Below, piece by piece: positions 1 to 6,751 of a stretch of DNA of 8,119 nucleotides (positions are counted from its first letter, which is position 1; every line of letters starts with the position of its first letter). Made by a program: the position numbers and the translations under genes. The stretch is from the NCBI GenBank assembly GCA_028708005.1, contig JAQVZV010000033.1:1-8119 (forward strand), given 5' to 3'. The notes below the pieces were generated by a model. The model searched no databases. It was given only the letters and a program-made list of their open reading frames with translations, and was not told the DNA's origin. The DNA comes from Bacilli bacterium (GTDB taxonomy: Bacteria > Bacillota_I > Bacilli_A > RF39 > UBA660).

Positions 1-26
1 TTCCATATATTTTTGTAATAGATATT

Positions 27-728
27 CTATTTATTGTCAGTTCTTTTATCTAATGAGTTGTCATATTCGTTTAGTTCTATTTTATAGGTGCCTTTAATAC
101 TGGCTGGACGTTTTGTTAAAACAATAACGGTATTTGCCATACTTATAGCTTCACTGATATCATGGGTTACCATTATTGTTGTCTTCTTTTCGTTCTTTAT
201 TATTTTATATACGTCATTTGAAACTTCTAATCTAGTCTGATAATCAAGAGAAGAAAACGCCTCATCTAATAATAAAATATCTGGATTTATTGCTAGTGTT
301 CTAATTAAAGCTACCCGCTGTCTCATTCCTCCTGATAAGGATGACGGATAATGATCGATAAAATCACCTAGTCCGTATGTTTGTAATAATTTTATTGTTC
401 TTTCTGTTGTTTCTTTATTTAATTGACCACTTACTTTTAACCCTAATAAAGCATTGTCTAAAACAGTAAGCCACGGAAAAAGGGTGTCTTGTTGTAGCAT
501 ATAACCAATTTTTATGGTGTCTTTATGGAATGTAATGTTTCCCCCAGATTTTTTTTCAATGCCACATAATATGGATAAAATCGTTGATTTGCCACAACCA
601 GAAGGGCCAACAATAGCGATAAAAGACCCTTCTTCCAAGGAAAGTGAGAAATCCTTGACTGCTTTGATTTCGCCATTATCAGTATGATATATTTTATTTA
701 ACCTATTTACATCTAAAAGTACTTTCAT
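27..728 (-). CDS. ABC transporter ATP-binding protein, nitrate/sulfonate/taurine family
   Basis: This is the ATPase subunit of an importer; it hydrolyses ATP on the inner face of the membrane to drive uptake of a small solute. All nucleotide-binding motifs are intact in the 233 residues: Walker A GPSGCGKST (41-49), Q-loop around Q80 in MLQQDTLFPW, signature LSGGMRQR (131-138), Walker B ILLLDEA (151-157), D-loop SSLD (159-162) and the H-loop His at 189. The Q-loop context and the length fit the SsuB/TauB/ThiZ group. The ATG at 728-726 follows an AGAGGGA ribosome site (736-742) that overlaps the TAG stop of the upstream binding-protein gene; the gap is only 12 bases, so the two are surely co-transcribed. 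The permease is not visible; only 26 bases remain to the left edge, and no convincing start can be fixed there. The substrate cannot be read from the ATPase. Confidence 0.95.
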   Translation of the reverse strand: MKVLLDVNRLNKIYHTDNGEIKAVKDFSLSLEEGSFIAIVGPSGCGKSTILSILCGIEKKSGGNITFHKDTIKIGYMLQQDTLFPWLTVLDNALLGLKVSGQLNKETTERTIKLLQTYGLGDFIDHYPSSLSGGMRQRVALIRTLAINPDILLLDEAFSSLDYQTRLEVSNDVYKIIKNEKKTTIMVTHDISEAISMANTVIVLTKRPASIKGTYKIELNEYDNSLDKRTDNK

Positions 729-740
729 AATAAATTCCCT

Positions 741-1730
741 CTACTTAGAGAAGGAATTGTCAACTAAGTCTTTAAATGGTGCTTTTGTTTGCAGTTCGCC
801 GGCACTTATCATTATTTCTTGTAGATGGTTAAATGATTCTTCAGTTAAATTGGTTGTTGTTAACCATGTGTCTTGTTCTTTGTATCTTTTAACAACAGAT
901 ATTAGTTCGTTTAGTGTTAGATCAGGGAAAAACTTGTATATACTATTTGCAATTTCCTCATTACTTTTTTCTTTTACAAAGGTTAGTCCTTGATTGATAG
1001 CTTTTGTAAAACCTTCAATTACTTTTGGATGTTCTTTAATATAACTTTTTCTAGCGTTATATGCTGTATAAGGGACTTCGCCTCCTAATTGTCCAATTGA
1101 CGCTACGACGTGACCATAGCCTTGTTTTTCAATTTGCAAAGCTACAGGCTCAAATAGTGTTACAAAGTCTCCTGTACCACCAATAAAAGCTCCCTGCATT
1201 GCTGCAAAAGCTACACTTGTATCAATAGTTAAGTCCTTTTTAGGATCAATACCATGTTGTTTCAAAGCCCATTCAAATGTCATTTCAGGAACTCCGCCTT
1301 TGCGACCACCAATAACATATTTACCCTTTAAATCGTCTAATTTGAAATTATCCATCTTTTTGCGTGATACTAAAAATGAACCATCTCTTTTAGTAAGCCC
1401 TGCAAAAGTCACTAGATAATCTTGTTCACTACTATTGTACACATATATCGTGGCTTCTGGTCCACAGAATCCTATTTGAACATCACCTGATAATACAGCG
1501 GCTGCAACTTTATCTGCCCCTGGTGTTAGGATAAGCTCAATATCAAGATTCTCTTGTTCAAAATAGCCTTCGCTTAACGCTACATATTGTGGAGCATAAA
1601 AAACACTATGAGTTACTTCGGCTAATTTTACTTTGGTTAATTTTGTATCTTTATTATTATTGAATATTAAAATCGAACCCCATACCATAATTCCTATGAT
1701 GACGATGATAGACGAAATGATTTTCTTCAT
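741..1730 (-). CDS. ABC transporter substrate-binding protein (NMT1/THI5, SsuA-like)
   Basis: This is the extracytoplasmic receptor of the importer whose ATPase lies just downstream. A short basic start is followed by one hydrophobic segment (about residues 4-23). The mature domain opens with the family's typical run HSVFYAPQYVALSEGYF (41-57), then E-N-L-D-I-E-L, and has the PGADKVAAAVLSGDVQIGF region (70-88) usual for NMT1/THI5-like proteins. The length, 329 residues, is normal. Relatives bind sulfonates, nitrate, thiamine-pyrimidine precursors or riboflavin; nothing here decides between them, and no TPP or FMN riboswitch is apparent upstream. Unusually for a Gram-positive binding protein there is no lipobox cysteine after the hydrophobic segment, so it is probably held by an uncleaved N-terminal helix. 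The start is well fixed by AAAGGAGGT (1737-1745) six bases upstream of ATG. Confidence 0.92.
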   Translation of the reverse strand: MKKIISSIIVIIGIMVWGSILIFNNNKDTKLTKVKLAEVTHSVFYAPQYVALSEGYFEQENLDIELILTPGADKVAAAVLSGDVQIGFCGPEATIYVYNSSEQDYLVTFAGLTKRDGSFLVSRKKMDNFKLDDLKGKYVIGGRKGGVPEMTFEWALKQHGIDPKKDLTIDTSVAFAAMQGAFIGGTGDFVTLFEPVALQIEKQGYGHVVASIGQLGGEVPYTAYNARKSYIKEHPKVIEGFTKAINQGLTFVKEKSNEEIANSIYKFFPDLTLNELISVVKRYKEQDTWLTTTNLTEESFNHLQEIMISAGELQTKAPFKDLVDNSFSK

Positions 1731-1755
1731 TCTTATACCTCCTTTACTCTAATGC

Positions 1756-1761
1756 ATTATA
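1756..1761 (-). promoter_or_regulatory. Possible -10 box for the ABC importer operon
   Basis: On the minus strand a TATAAT lies 25 bases upstream of the ATG of the binding-protein gene and just ahead of its AAAGGAGGT site. No good -35 hexamer is found 16-18 bases further upstream: TTTACA is present, but 23 bases away. The -10 is therefore plausible and the whole promoter weak or activator-dependent. A chance match in AT-rich DNA is possible. Confidence 0.35.
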
Positions 1762-1822
1762 TTCTTATGAAAGAAATGGGTGATTGTAAAGGTACTTTGA
1801 TAGAAATTAAGATAAGCCTTAT

Positions 1823-1850
1823 TTGACAAATGTGTTTCCTAGTGTATAAT
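1823..1850 (+). promoter_or_regulatory. Consensus sigma-A-type promoter for the 488-residue protein gene
   Basis: A perfect -35 TTGACA (1823-1828) and a perfect -10 TATAAT (1845-1850) are separated by 16 bases. Transcription should start near 1857, giving a leader of about 24 bases that carries the GGGAGGA ribosome site (1866-1872) before the ATG at 1881. The match to consensus suggests strong, housekeeping-type expression. It also rules out the ATG at 1830, which lies inside the promoter spacer. Confidence 0.85.
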
Positions 1851-1880
1851 ACAAGAGTATTTTATGGGAGGACAATAATA

Positions 1881-3347
1881 ATGAAACCAATCTTTAAATC
1901 CAATAAAAAGAACAAATATAAGTCTATTAAAAATAAATCATTAGCCCTTGTTTTAACTGGGGCTGTCTTTATTACCGGTATAGGCGTAGTCAAAATGATA
2001 AATAAGAGTAGGTTTAATCTTGATGATTATGATGAGGTTATAACATCTTCATTTCAAGATACAGATAGTTACGAAAAGAATGGTATAAAAGAAGTATCAA
2101 TTGATGAAAAAAATAATTATAACATTAGATTAGATGATGGAAAGGTTCTTTATTCATCAATGCATAATGCAATTATGGTTGATCATGATTACGAACATAG
2201 CGCCAAAATGAAAATGCCTAAAGAATTAAATAGATATTCGCATGCTATATTTAATTATTTTAGTGAGTTAAAAAATATTCCTATTCGCTCAGTAATGATA
2301 CAAAAAATAAATAATCAAAACATGTATATTTGTGATTTAGATGATATAAGGACTTTGCAATCTGTAGAAAATACGGTTTTATGTCGTAAATTAATGGTTG
2401 ATGATGTAACCTCATACGGGACTCCTGCTACAATGTCAACAGCGTATATTATTGTTGATGGTAAACGTATTAATTGTAATGACTTTATTGGTTATAAGGA
2501 TATTGAAATAAATGGTGTTGCATTTAGAACTATTTGTGATCGCTTAATAAATGGGCAATATATAGAATACGTGACAACTAAAGAACAAGTTATCCTAGTA
2601 CGTTTAAACCCTTATCCGAAGAGTCGAATTGAGGGGGTGGAGTTAAATTATGGACTTGCTAGGGGAAATTATAATACTGAATATCGAACTTTGCCTAACT
2701 TGTATAAGGATATAAAACGTATTGTTCTCACACCGGATAATATGTATCATATCGTTTCTGTTGGTAATTTTGAAATATTAGTATCGCCTAAGTATTATCA
2801 TTTAGAATATTTAAATGAAAAGCCAACATTTGATTTTGAAGGTCAGTCTTTTCAACTAGGAAAGTACAATGAAATATATTATAATCGACAACAATATTTA
2901 ATGCCTATTAACACGAGCGATATACAAATAACTGAATTAAATGGTGTTCCTTTTTATGTTGTTGGTTCTAGTACCAATTGTGACAGTGGTACATCTAATT
3001 GTAATGATACTAATCATGGTGGTATGTATGCTTTAAATACTTTAGGTATTAAACGAACGATATCGAGAGAAGAAATTGATTCTACTTATATTATGGTCGC
3101 GGATACGGTTGATTTTATTGCCAATCTAAATGGAAATAGAATTAGCAGCCATGGTTTAAAAACAAGATTTTATGCATATAAAAAAGTAAATATTATGGAA
3201 GAAGATTATTATTCCCTTATTTTGGAAACTATATCTGATTTAAATGATACCCCAACTTATGCTGAAACACTAATTCTTTGTAAAAACGTTATTTTAAAAG
3301 GCGATGTCAAACAAACGGAACCTTCCTTAGTTCTAAAACATCGATAG
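1881..3347 (+). CDS. Membrane-anchored protein of unknown function, 488 residues
   Basis: I do not recognise this protein. The reading frame is open from an ATG at 1830, but that codon lies inside the promoter; the start at 1881 is preceded by GGGAGGA with 8 bases of spacing, giving 488 residues. The N-terminus is strongly basic (about 9 Lys in the first 19 residues), followed by a hydrophobic helix at about 20-40 (SLALVLTGAVFITGIGVVKM). There is no lipobox Cys and no obvious cleavage site, so it looks like a single-pass protein with the large C-terminal part outside. That part is rich in Tyr, Asn, Asp and Ile, reads as mostly beta strand, and holds seven cysteines (151, 168, 199, 219, 367, 374, 467). 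One stretch (366-381) packs C367 and C374 with Asp, Asn and His379, which might be a disulfide loop or metal site. It has its own promoter and terminator, so it is transcribed alone. Confidence 0.85.
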   Translation: MKPIFKSNKKNKYKSIKNKSLALVLTGAVFITGIGVVKMINKSRFNLDDYDEVITSSFQDTDSYEKNGIKEVSIDEKNNYNIRLDDGKVLYSSMHNAIMVDHDYEHSAKMKMPKELNRYSHAIFNYFSELKNIPIRSVMIQKINNQNMYICDLDDIRTLQSVENTVLCRKLMVDDVTSYGTPATMSTAYIIVDGKRINCNDFIGYKDIEINGVAFRTICDRLINGQYIEYVTTKEQVILVRLNPYPKSRIEGVELNYGLARGNYNTEYRTLPNLYKDIKRIVLTPDNMYHIVSVGNFEILVSPKYYHLEYLNEKPTFDFEGQSFQLGKYNEIYYNRQQYLMPINTSDIQITELNGVPFYVVGSSTNCDSGTSNCNDTNHGGMYALNTLGIKRTISREEIDSTYIMVADTVDFIANLNGNRISSHGLKTRFYAYKKVNIMEEDYYSLILETISDLNDTPTYAETLILCKNVILKGDVKQTEPSLVLKHR

Positions 3348-3350
3348 AAG

Positions 3351-3375
3351 AATACAACCATAGTTGTATTTTTTT
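3351..3375 (+). terminator. Intrinsic terminator after the 488-residue protein gene
   Basis: A perfect 8-base-pair stem, AATACAAC (3351-3358) with GTTGTATT (3363-3370), encloses a 4-base loop and runs straight into a T tract (at least seven Ts including the stem end). It begins three bases after the TAG stop. The stem is AT-rich, but the geometry is that of a classical rho-independent terminator. Confidence 0.85.
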
Positions 3376-3463
3376 ATATAAGGAAGTGTCCAAACGTTTT
3401 GATAAATTATGAATCTGTTTTAGTTATTTATTACAATGAAAAGCTGTAAATAACGTCTGAAAA

Positions 3464-3472
3464 TGATATAAT
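3464..3472 (+). promoter_or_regulatory. Distal extended -10 promoter upstream of fic
   Basis: TGA followed by TATAAT gives an extended -10 element. The best -35 candidate, TGTAAA (3445-3450, 16-base spacer), is poor, which extended -10 promoters tolerate. Transcription would begin near 3479 and yield an mRNA with a leader of about 117 bases that includes the complete AGGAGG site of fic. Confidence 0.5.
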
Positions 3473-3568
3473 ATAAGAGTATATGATAAAACGATTGGAA
3501 GTGCTGTCTAACAATAAAACTAGATAATGAATTTAGAAAAGAAAATACATATTATAAATCTAAGCCTA

Positions 3569-3577
3569 TGATATAAT
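3569..3577 (+). promoter_or_regulatory. Proximal extended -10 promoter abutting the fic ribosome site
   Basis: TGA-TATAAT ends only three bases before AGGAGG (3581-3586). With the usual 6-8 base gap, RNA would start near 3584, inside the ribosome binding site, leaving a leader of about 12 bases with only part of the Shine-Dalgarno sequence. No -35 element is visible. It may be a functional promoter giving a poorly translated, near-leaderless message, or a chance copy. Confidence 0.35.
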
Positions 3578-3595
3578 ATAAGGAGGTGATTATAA

Positions 3596-4312
3596 ATGAA
3601 ACATAATATCCTGCGAATACTAAAAGAACAAAAAGAATCAAAACTAAAAGGCAATTTATACCATAACATACAAATAATATTTTCTTATAATACTAATCGT
3701 ATTGAGGGAAGTCAGTTGTCTGAAGAAGAAACTAGGCACATCTTCGAAACAAATACCCTCATTAATAACGAAAGTACTACTAACGTAGATGATATTATAG
3801 AAACAACAAATCATTTTTATTTGTTCGATTATATGTTAGATAACGTCAATGTTCAAATAAACAAAGATTTGCTAAAAGAATATCATAAGATACTTAAGCG
3901 TGGTACAAGTGATGAACGAAAAGAGTGGTTTAATGTGGGTGAATATAAAAAACTAGCTAATGAAGTTGGGGGAATTGAAACAACAAAACCTAGTGAAGTG
4001 TCCTCGGAAATGAAATCGTTATTAGATTGGTATAACAATTTAACTAATATTAGTTTAAAAGATATTATTGAGTTTCATTATCGATTCGAGAGAACACATC
4101 CGTTCCAAGATGGGAATGGAAGAGTGGGAAGAATGATGATGTTTAAGGAATGTTTAAAATATAATATTACTCCATTTATAGTTAATGAAAAACACAAATT
4201 ATTTTATTATAGAGGTTTGAAAGAATACAATAATGAAAAATGTTGGTTAATTGATACCATAAAAAGTAGTCAAGATGACTTTATTAAATTAATTGAACGA
4301 TTCTTAGGTTAA
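3596..4312 (+). CDS. fic: Fic-domain protein AMP-transferase, class II (N-terminal inhibitory helix)
   Basis: Fic enzymes transfer AMP (sometimes another nucleotide part) from a nucleotide to a hydroxyl side chain of a target protein in the cytoplasm. The complete active-site motif HPFQDGNGRVGR is at residues 168-179: His168 as catalytic base, Asp172 for the metal, and the GNGR phosphate-binding loop. Upstream, TNRIEG (33-38) fits the inhibitory motif [S/T]xxxE[G/N], whose Glu37 would block ATP binding; a motif placed before the Fic core within the same chain defines class II. GEYKK (115-119), followed by EVGG, is also typical of this family. The 238 residues form a compact Fic protein without an added DNA-binding domain. 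The ATG follows AGGAGGTGAT with ideal spacing. No separate antitoxin gene lies beside it, as expected for a self-inhibited enzyme. The target is unknown. Confidence 0.93.
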   Translation: MKHNILRILKEQKESKLKGNLYHNIQIIFSYNTNRIEGSQLSEEETRHIFETNTLINNESTTNVDDIIETTNHFYLFDYMLDNVNVQINKDLLKEYHKILKRGTSDERKEWFNVGEYKKLANEVGGIETTKPSEVSSEMKSLLDWYNNLTNISLKDIIEFHYRFERTHPFQDGNGRVGRMMMFKECLKYNITPFIVNEKHKLFYYRGLKEYNNEKCWLIDTIKSSQDDFIKLIERFLG

Positions 4313-4395
4313 ACCAATGAGGATGATTAATATAAAAATACTATAACACAGTATGAATTAGAAAGTAGTTAAAAGAGAGCGGTATAAAAAATTAC

Positions 4396-4425
4396 AAAGA
4401 ATCAAGTAAAGAGGCTTGATTCTTT
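4396..4425 (+). terminator. Probable terminator downstream of fic
   Basis: AAAGAATCAAG (4396-4406) pairs perfectly over 11 bases with CTTGATTCTTT (4415-4425) around an 8-base loop. The 3' side ends in TTCTTTTGTGT, so the T tract is short and interrupted; termination may be partial. It lies 84 bases after the fic stop. The A-rich 5' flank would let it work to some degree from the other strand as well. Confidence 0.65.
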
Positions 4426-4442
4426 TGTGTCTGCATTGGTAA

Positions 4443-4553
4443 ATACACGTTAGCTTACTAGATTATTTAAAAACAAATTATAATAATGTAATAATTGAAA
4501 ACCATAGTGGTATTGGAGCGATGCTTTGTTCTACTGATGGAAGAAAATCATAA
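4443..4553 (+). pseudogene. Possible C-terminal gene remnant, 36 codons
   Basis: A frame without a start codon is open for 36 codons and ends in TAA. Its translation reads like a folded protein's tail, for example NNVIIENHSGIGAMLCSTDG (residues 13-32), not the Lys/Asn/Ile noise typical of AT-rich spacers. It is preceded by an in-frame TAA and has no ribosome site. I do not recognise the family. In DNA this AT-rich a 36-codon open stretch can arise by chance, so the call is tentative. Confidence 0.2.
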
Positions 4554-4607
4554 TGAATTATAGATGAATAATTATCTCGCTACCACTTATTTATCTTGGC
4601 TTATCCA

Positions 4608-4616
4608 TGGTATAAT
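4608..4616 (+). promoter_or_regulatory. Extended -10 promoter of the pcrA operon
   Basis: TGG-TATAAT forms an extended -10 element within ATGGTATAATATAA, nearly identical to the two copies upstream of fic. No convincing -35 is present at 16-18 bases. Transcription would start near 4623, leaving about 20 bases of leader containing the AGAGGATGG ribosome site before the ATG at 4643. It probably drives pcrA, the carboxypeptidase gene and galU together. Confidence 0.6.
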
Positions 4617-4642
4617 ATAATGTAGAAAGAGGATGGGATTAT

Positions 4643-6751
4643 ATGGATTTATCAAAATTGAATGACAAACAAAGGGAAGCGGTTATGCATGTGGAAGGCC
4701 CTATCCTTATTTTAGCAGGGGCAGGTAGTGGTAAGACTAGGGTTTTGACGCAAAGGGTAGCTTATTTAATTAATGATATTGGAATAAACCCTCATAATAT
4801 TTTAGCTATTACATTTACAAATAAAGCTGCTAAGGAAATGAAAGAACGTATTTTTTCACTTATTGGTGATTTGGCTAAGGATGTTCAAATATCTACCTTT
4901 CACGCTTTTGGCTATCGCATTATTAGAGAGAATTATAAGTTATTAGGTTTGGGGAGCAACTTCACTATTTTAGACGAAGGAGACGCTGTAACAATTATAA
5001 AAGGCATATTAAAAGATATTAATTATGATTATAAACGCTATAATCCTAGAGCTATTAAGAATGCTATTAGTGGTGCTAAAAATGAATTGATGGATGCAGA
5101 TGCTTATAGCAAATATGCAAATACTCCTTGGGATGAATTAGTAATTAAAGTATATCGATTATATGAGCAAAAATTAAAGATTAGTAATGCTGTAGATTTT
5201 GATGATTTATTGATGTTACCAATAAATTTATTTGAGCATAATCCAGACGTTTTAAATAAATATCAAGAAAAATATCAATATATATTAATTGACGAATATC
5301 AAGATACTAATGAAGCGCAATACAAATTATCAAAGATGATTAGTGCTAAATACAAGAATATTTGTGTTGTTGGGGATAATGATCAAGCCATTTACTCATT
5401 TAGGGGTGCTAATTATAATAATATTTTAAATTTTGAGAACGATTATAAAAATACAAAAGTTGTATTACTGGAAGAGAATTATCGTTCGACGAAGACTATT
5501 TTAAGGGCGGCTAACGATGTCATAAAACATAATAAATTACGCAAGAATAAAAATTTATGGACCACAAATGATGAAGGCCCAAAAATAAAATATTATCAAG
5601 CATATGATGAAAAAGATGAGGCTGCTTATGTTGCGTTTAATGCCAAGAAAGCACATGATGAGGGTGTGCCATATGAAAATATAGCGGTTTTATATCGTAC
5701 TAATGCTCAGTCAAGGGTTTTAGAAGAATCTTTTATGATTAATAGAATTCCTTATAAAGTTGTTGGAGCACATGCTTTTTATAATCGTAAAGAAATAAAA
5801 GATTTAGTTGCGTATTTAAAGCTTGTATTCAACGAAAAAGATAATGTTAGTCTCTTAAGATGTATTAATACTCCTAAAAGGGGAATTGGACCTAAGGCGA
5901 TAGTTAATCTACAAACTAAAGCTGATGATGAAAGTAAAAGCATCTATGAAGTGATTGATAGTGGTAAAGAATTAAGTTTTAAAAACATCATTGAGGCCTT
6001 AAAGACTAAATCATCAAATTGTAGCTTAACAGATTTAGTTGATTATGTTTTAGAAGATAGTGGTATGAAACAAGATTTAATAAGTCAGAAGAGTATTGAG
6101 GCTGATATAAGATTAGAGAACTTAGAAGAATTTAAATCAATAACCAGAGCTTATGAAGAAGAATATGGAATCGCTTCACTTGAAGAATTTTTAATGCAAA
6201 TTAGTTTAGTAAGTAATAGCGAAGATGTAAAAGATGAATTTGAAAAAGTATCATTAATGACCATGCATGCTGCTAAGGGGCTTGAGTTTGATGTTGTTTT
6301 CGCTGTTGGTCTTGAGGATGGCATTATACCTCACAATAATATTGATGATACACAGTCTGATGTTGAAGAAGAACGTCGATTATTTTATGTAACCATTACA
6401 CGTGCTAAAAAAGAGTTATATTTACTTAATGCAAGGACAAGAATGCTATTTGGAAAGCGCGATTTCAAAACAGAAAGCCCATTTCTAAAAGAAATCGATG
6501 AGGAAAATATTGATTTTGAAAATGAGCCTAAACTTGAAAGGGAAGGAATTAACAAAGAGGATAACTTCTATGACTATGAAGTTGATTATCACCCAGGGGA
6601 AATAGTATATCATGCCACTTTTGGAGAGGGGATTGTTTTAAGTGTTGATCGTGATATTGTATCTATATCTTTCGCTTTCCCTCATCAAGTAAAGAAATTG
6701 TTAAAGAATCATAAGAGTCTTAAGAAAAAGGGGGGTGAAAATAATTGTTAA
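4643..6751 (+). CDS. pcrA: ATP-dependent 3'-5' DNA helicase PcrA/UvrD
   Basis: This is a superfamily 1A helicase that unwinds DNA in nucleotide excision and mismatch repair and clears proteins such as RecA from DNA. All motifs are present: Q-motif LNDKQREAV (6-14), Walker A AGAGSGKT (25-32), Ia ITFTNKAAKEM (56-66), II LIDEYQDTN (215-223), III VVGDNDQAIYSFRGA (242-256), IV LEENYRST (276-283), V starting LMTMHAAKGLEFD (538-550) and VI EEERRLFYVTITRAKK (575-590). The C-terminal 50 residues (HPGEIVYHATFGEGIV, then FPHQVKKLLKNHKSL) form the Tudor-like RNA-polymerase-binding domain of Gram-positive PcrA, which separates it from Rep. The length, 702, is slightly short for PcrA (usually about 720-740) because the linker before this domain is brief. 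Ligase gene ligA, a frequent partner of pcrA, is not next to it here. The last 17 bases overlap the next frame if that frame begins at GTG. Confidence 0.97.
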   Translation: MDLSKLNDKQREAVMHVEGPILILAGAGSGKTRVLTQRVAYLINDIGINPHNILAITFTNKAAKEMKERIFSLIGDLAKDVQISTFHAFGYRIIRENYKLLGLGSNFTILDEGDAVTIIKGILKDINYDYKRYNPRAIKNAISGAKNELMDADAYSKYANTPWDELVIKVYRLYEQKLKISNAVDFDDLLMLPINLFEHNPDVLNKYQEKYQYILIDEYQDTNEAQYKLSKMISAKYKNICVVGDNDQAIYSFRGANYNNILNFENDYKNTKVVLLEENYRSTKTILRAANDVIKHNKLRKNKNLWTTNDEGPKIKYYQAYDEKDEAAYVAFNAKKAHDEGVPYENIAVLYRTNAQSRVLEESFMINRIPYKVVGAHAFYNRKEIKDLVAYLKLVFNEKDNVSLLRCINTPKRGIGPKAIVNLQTKADDESKSIYEVIDSGKELSFKNIIEALKTKSSNCSLTDLVDYVLEDSGMKQDLISQKSIEADIRLENLEEFKSITRAYEEEYGIASLEEFLMQISLVSNSEDVKDEFEKVSLMTMHAAKGLEFDVVFAVGLEDGIIPHNNIDDTQSDVEEERRLFYVTITRAKKELYLLNARTRMLFGKRDFKTESPFLKEIDEENIDFENEPKLEREGINKEDNFYDYEVDYHPGEIVYHATFGEGIVLSVDRDIVSISFAFPHQVKKLLKNHKSLKKKGGENNC
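6728..6746 (+). promoter_or_regulatory. Ribosome site and ambiguous non-ATG start of the carboxypeptidase gene
   Basis: AAGGGGGGTGA (6728-6738) closely matches the anti-Shine-Dalgarno target, yet no in-frame ATG or TTG follows. The frame opens after a TAA at 6702 and offers only GTG at 6735, which lies inside the ribosome site, ATA at 6741, and ATT at 6744, which sits 5 bases after the site, about where the fic ATG sits relative to its own site. ATT (AUU), the rare start used by infC, is therefore the best-spaced candidate. A TTG at 6745 is out of frame and would give only a six-codon peptide. Confidence 0.5.

Larger units (their letters stand above)
3463..3582 (+). repeat. Direct repeat of a promoter core (15 bases, two exact copies)
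   Basis: ATGATATAATATAAG occurs at 3463-3477 and again at 3568-3582, a spacing of 105 bases; the flanks do not match. Each copy contains TGATATAAT, an extended -10 element. A variant, ATGGTATAATATAA, sits at 4607-4620 in front of pcrA, so the repeat looks like a favoured promoter core of this organism rather than a mobile or recombination repeat. Confidence 0.7.
4313..4642. other. 330-base gap between fic and pcrA
   Basis: No intact gene is visible on either strand. The gap holds a terminator-like hairpin (4396-4425), a startless open stretch that may be a gene remnant (4443-4553), and the extended -10 promoter of pcrA (4608-4616). AGTGGTA and GCGA near 4506-4520 could pair with TCGC and TACCACT near 4577-4587 around a 5-base bulge, but this is weak. 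I see no tRNA, insertion sequence or CRISPR repeat. Confidence 0.6.

Noticed and set aside
1..26. Start of an ABC permease at the left edge (ATG on the minus strand at 6-4)
   Set aside because: Only two codons would be visible and there is no clear ribosome site; the permease is expected but cannot be supported here.
757..993. Plus-strand open frame of 78 codons
   Set aside because: It is antisense to the well-supported binding-protein gene and has no ribosome site or recognisable protein.
1830..1880. An upstream in-frame ATG that would lengthen the 488-residue protein by 17 residues
   Set aside because: It lies between the -35 and -10 boxes of a perfect promoter, so it would not be on the mRNA, and the added residues would precede a typical basic signal-anchor start with its own ribosome site.
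3392..3399. AAACGTTT palindrome after the terminator
   Set aside because: An 8-base palindrome in AT-rich DNA is expected by chance and it is not repeated near a promoter.
3490..3576. A second 28-codon startless frame in the fic leader ending near 3576
   Set aside because: It is short, begins just after a stop, overlaps the proposed promoter and has a composition expected of AT-rich spacer.
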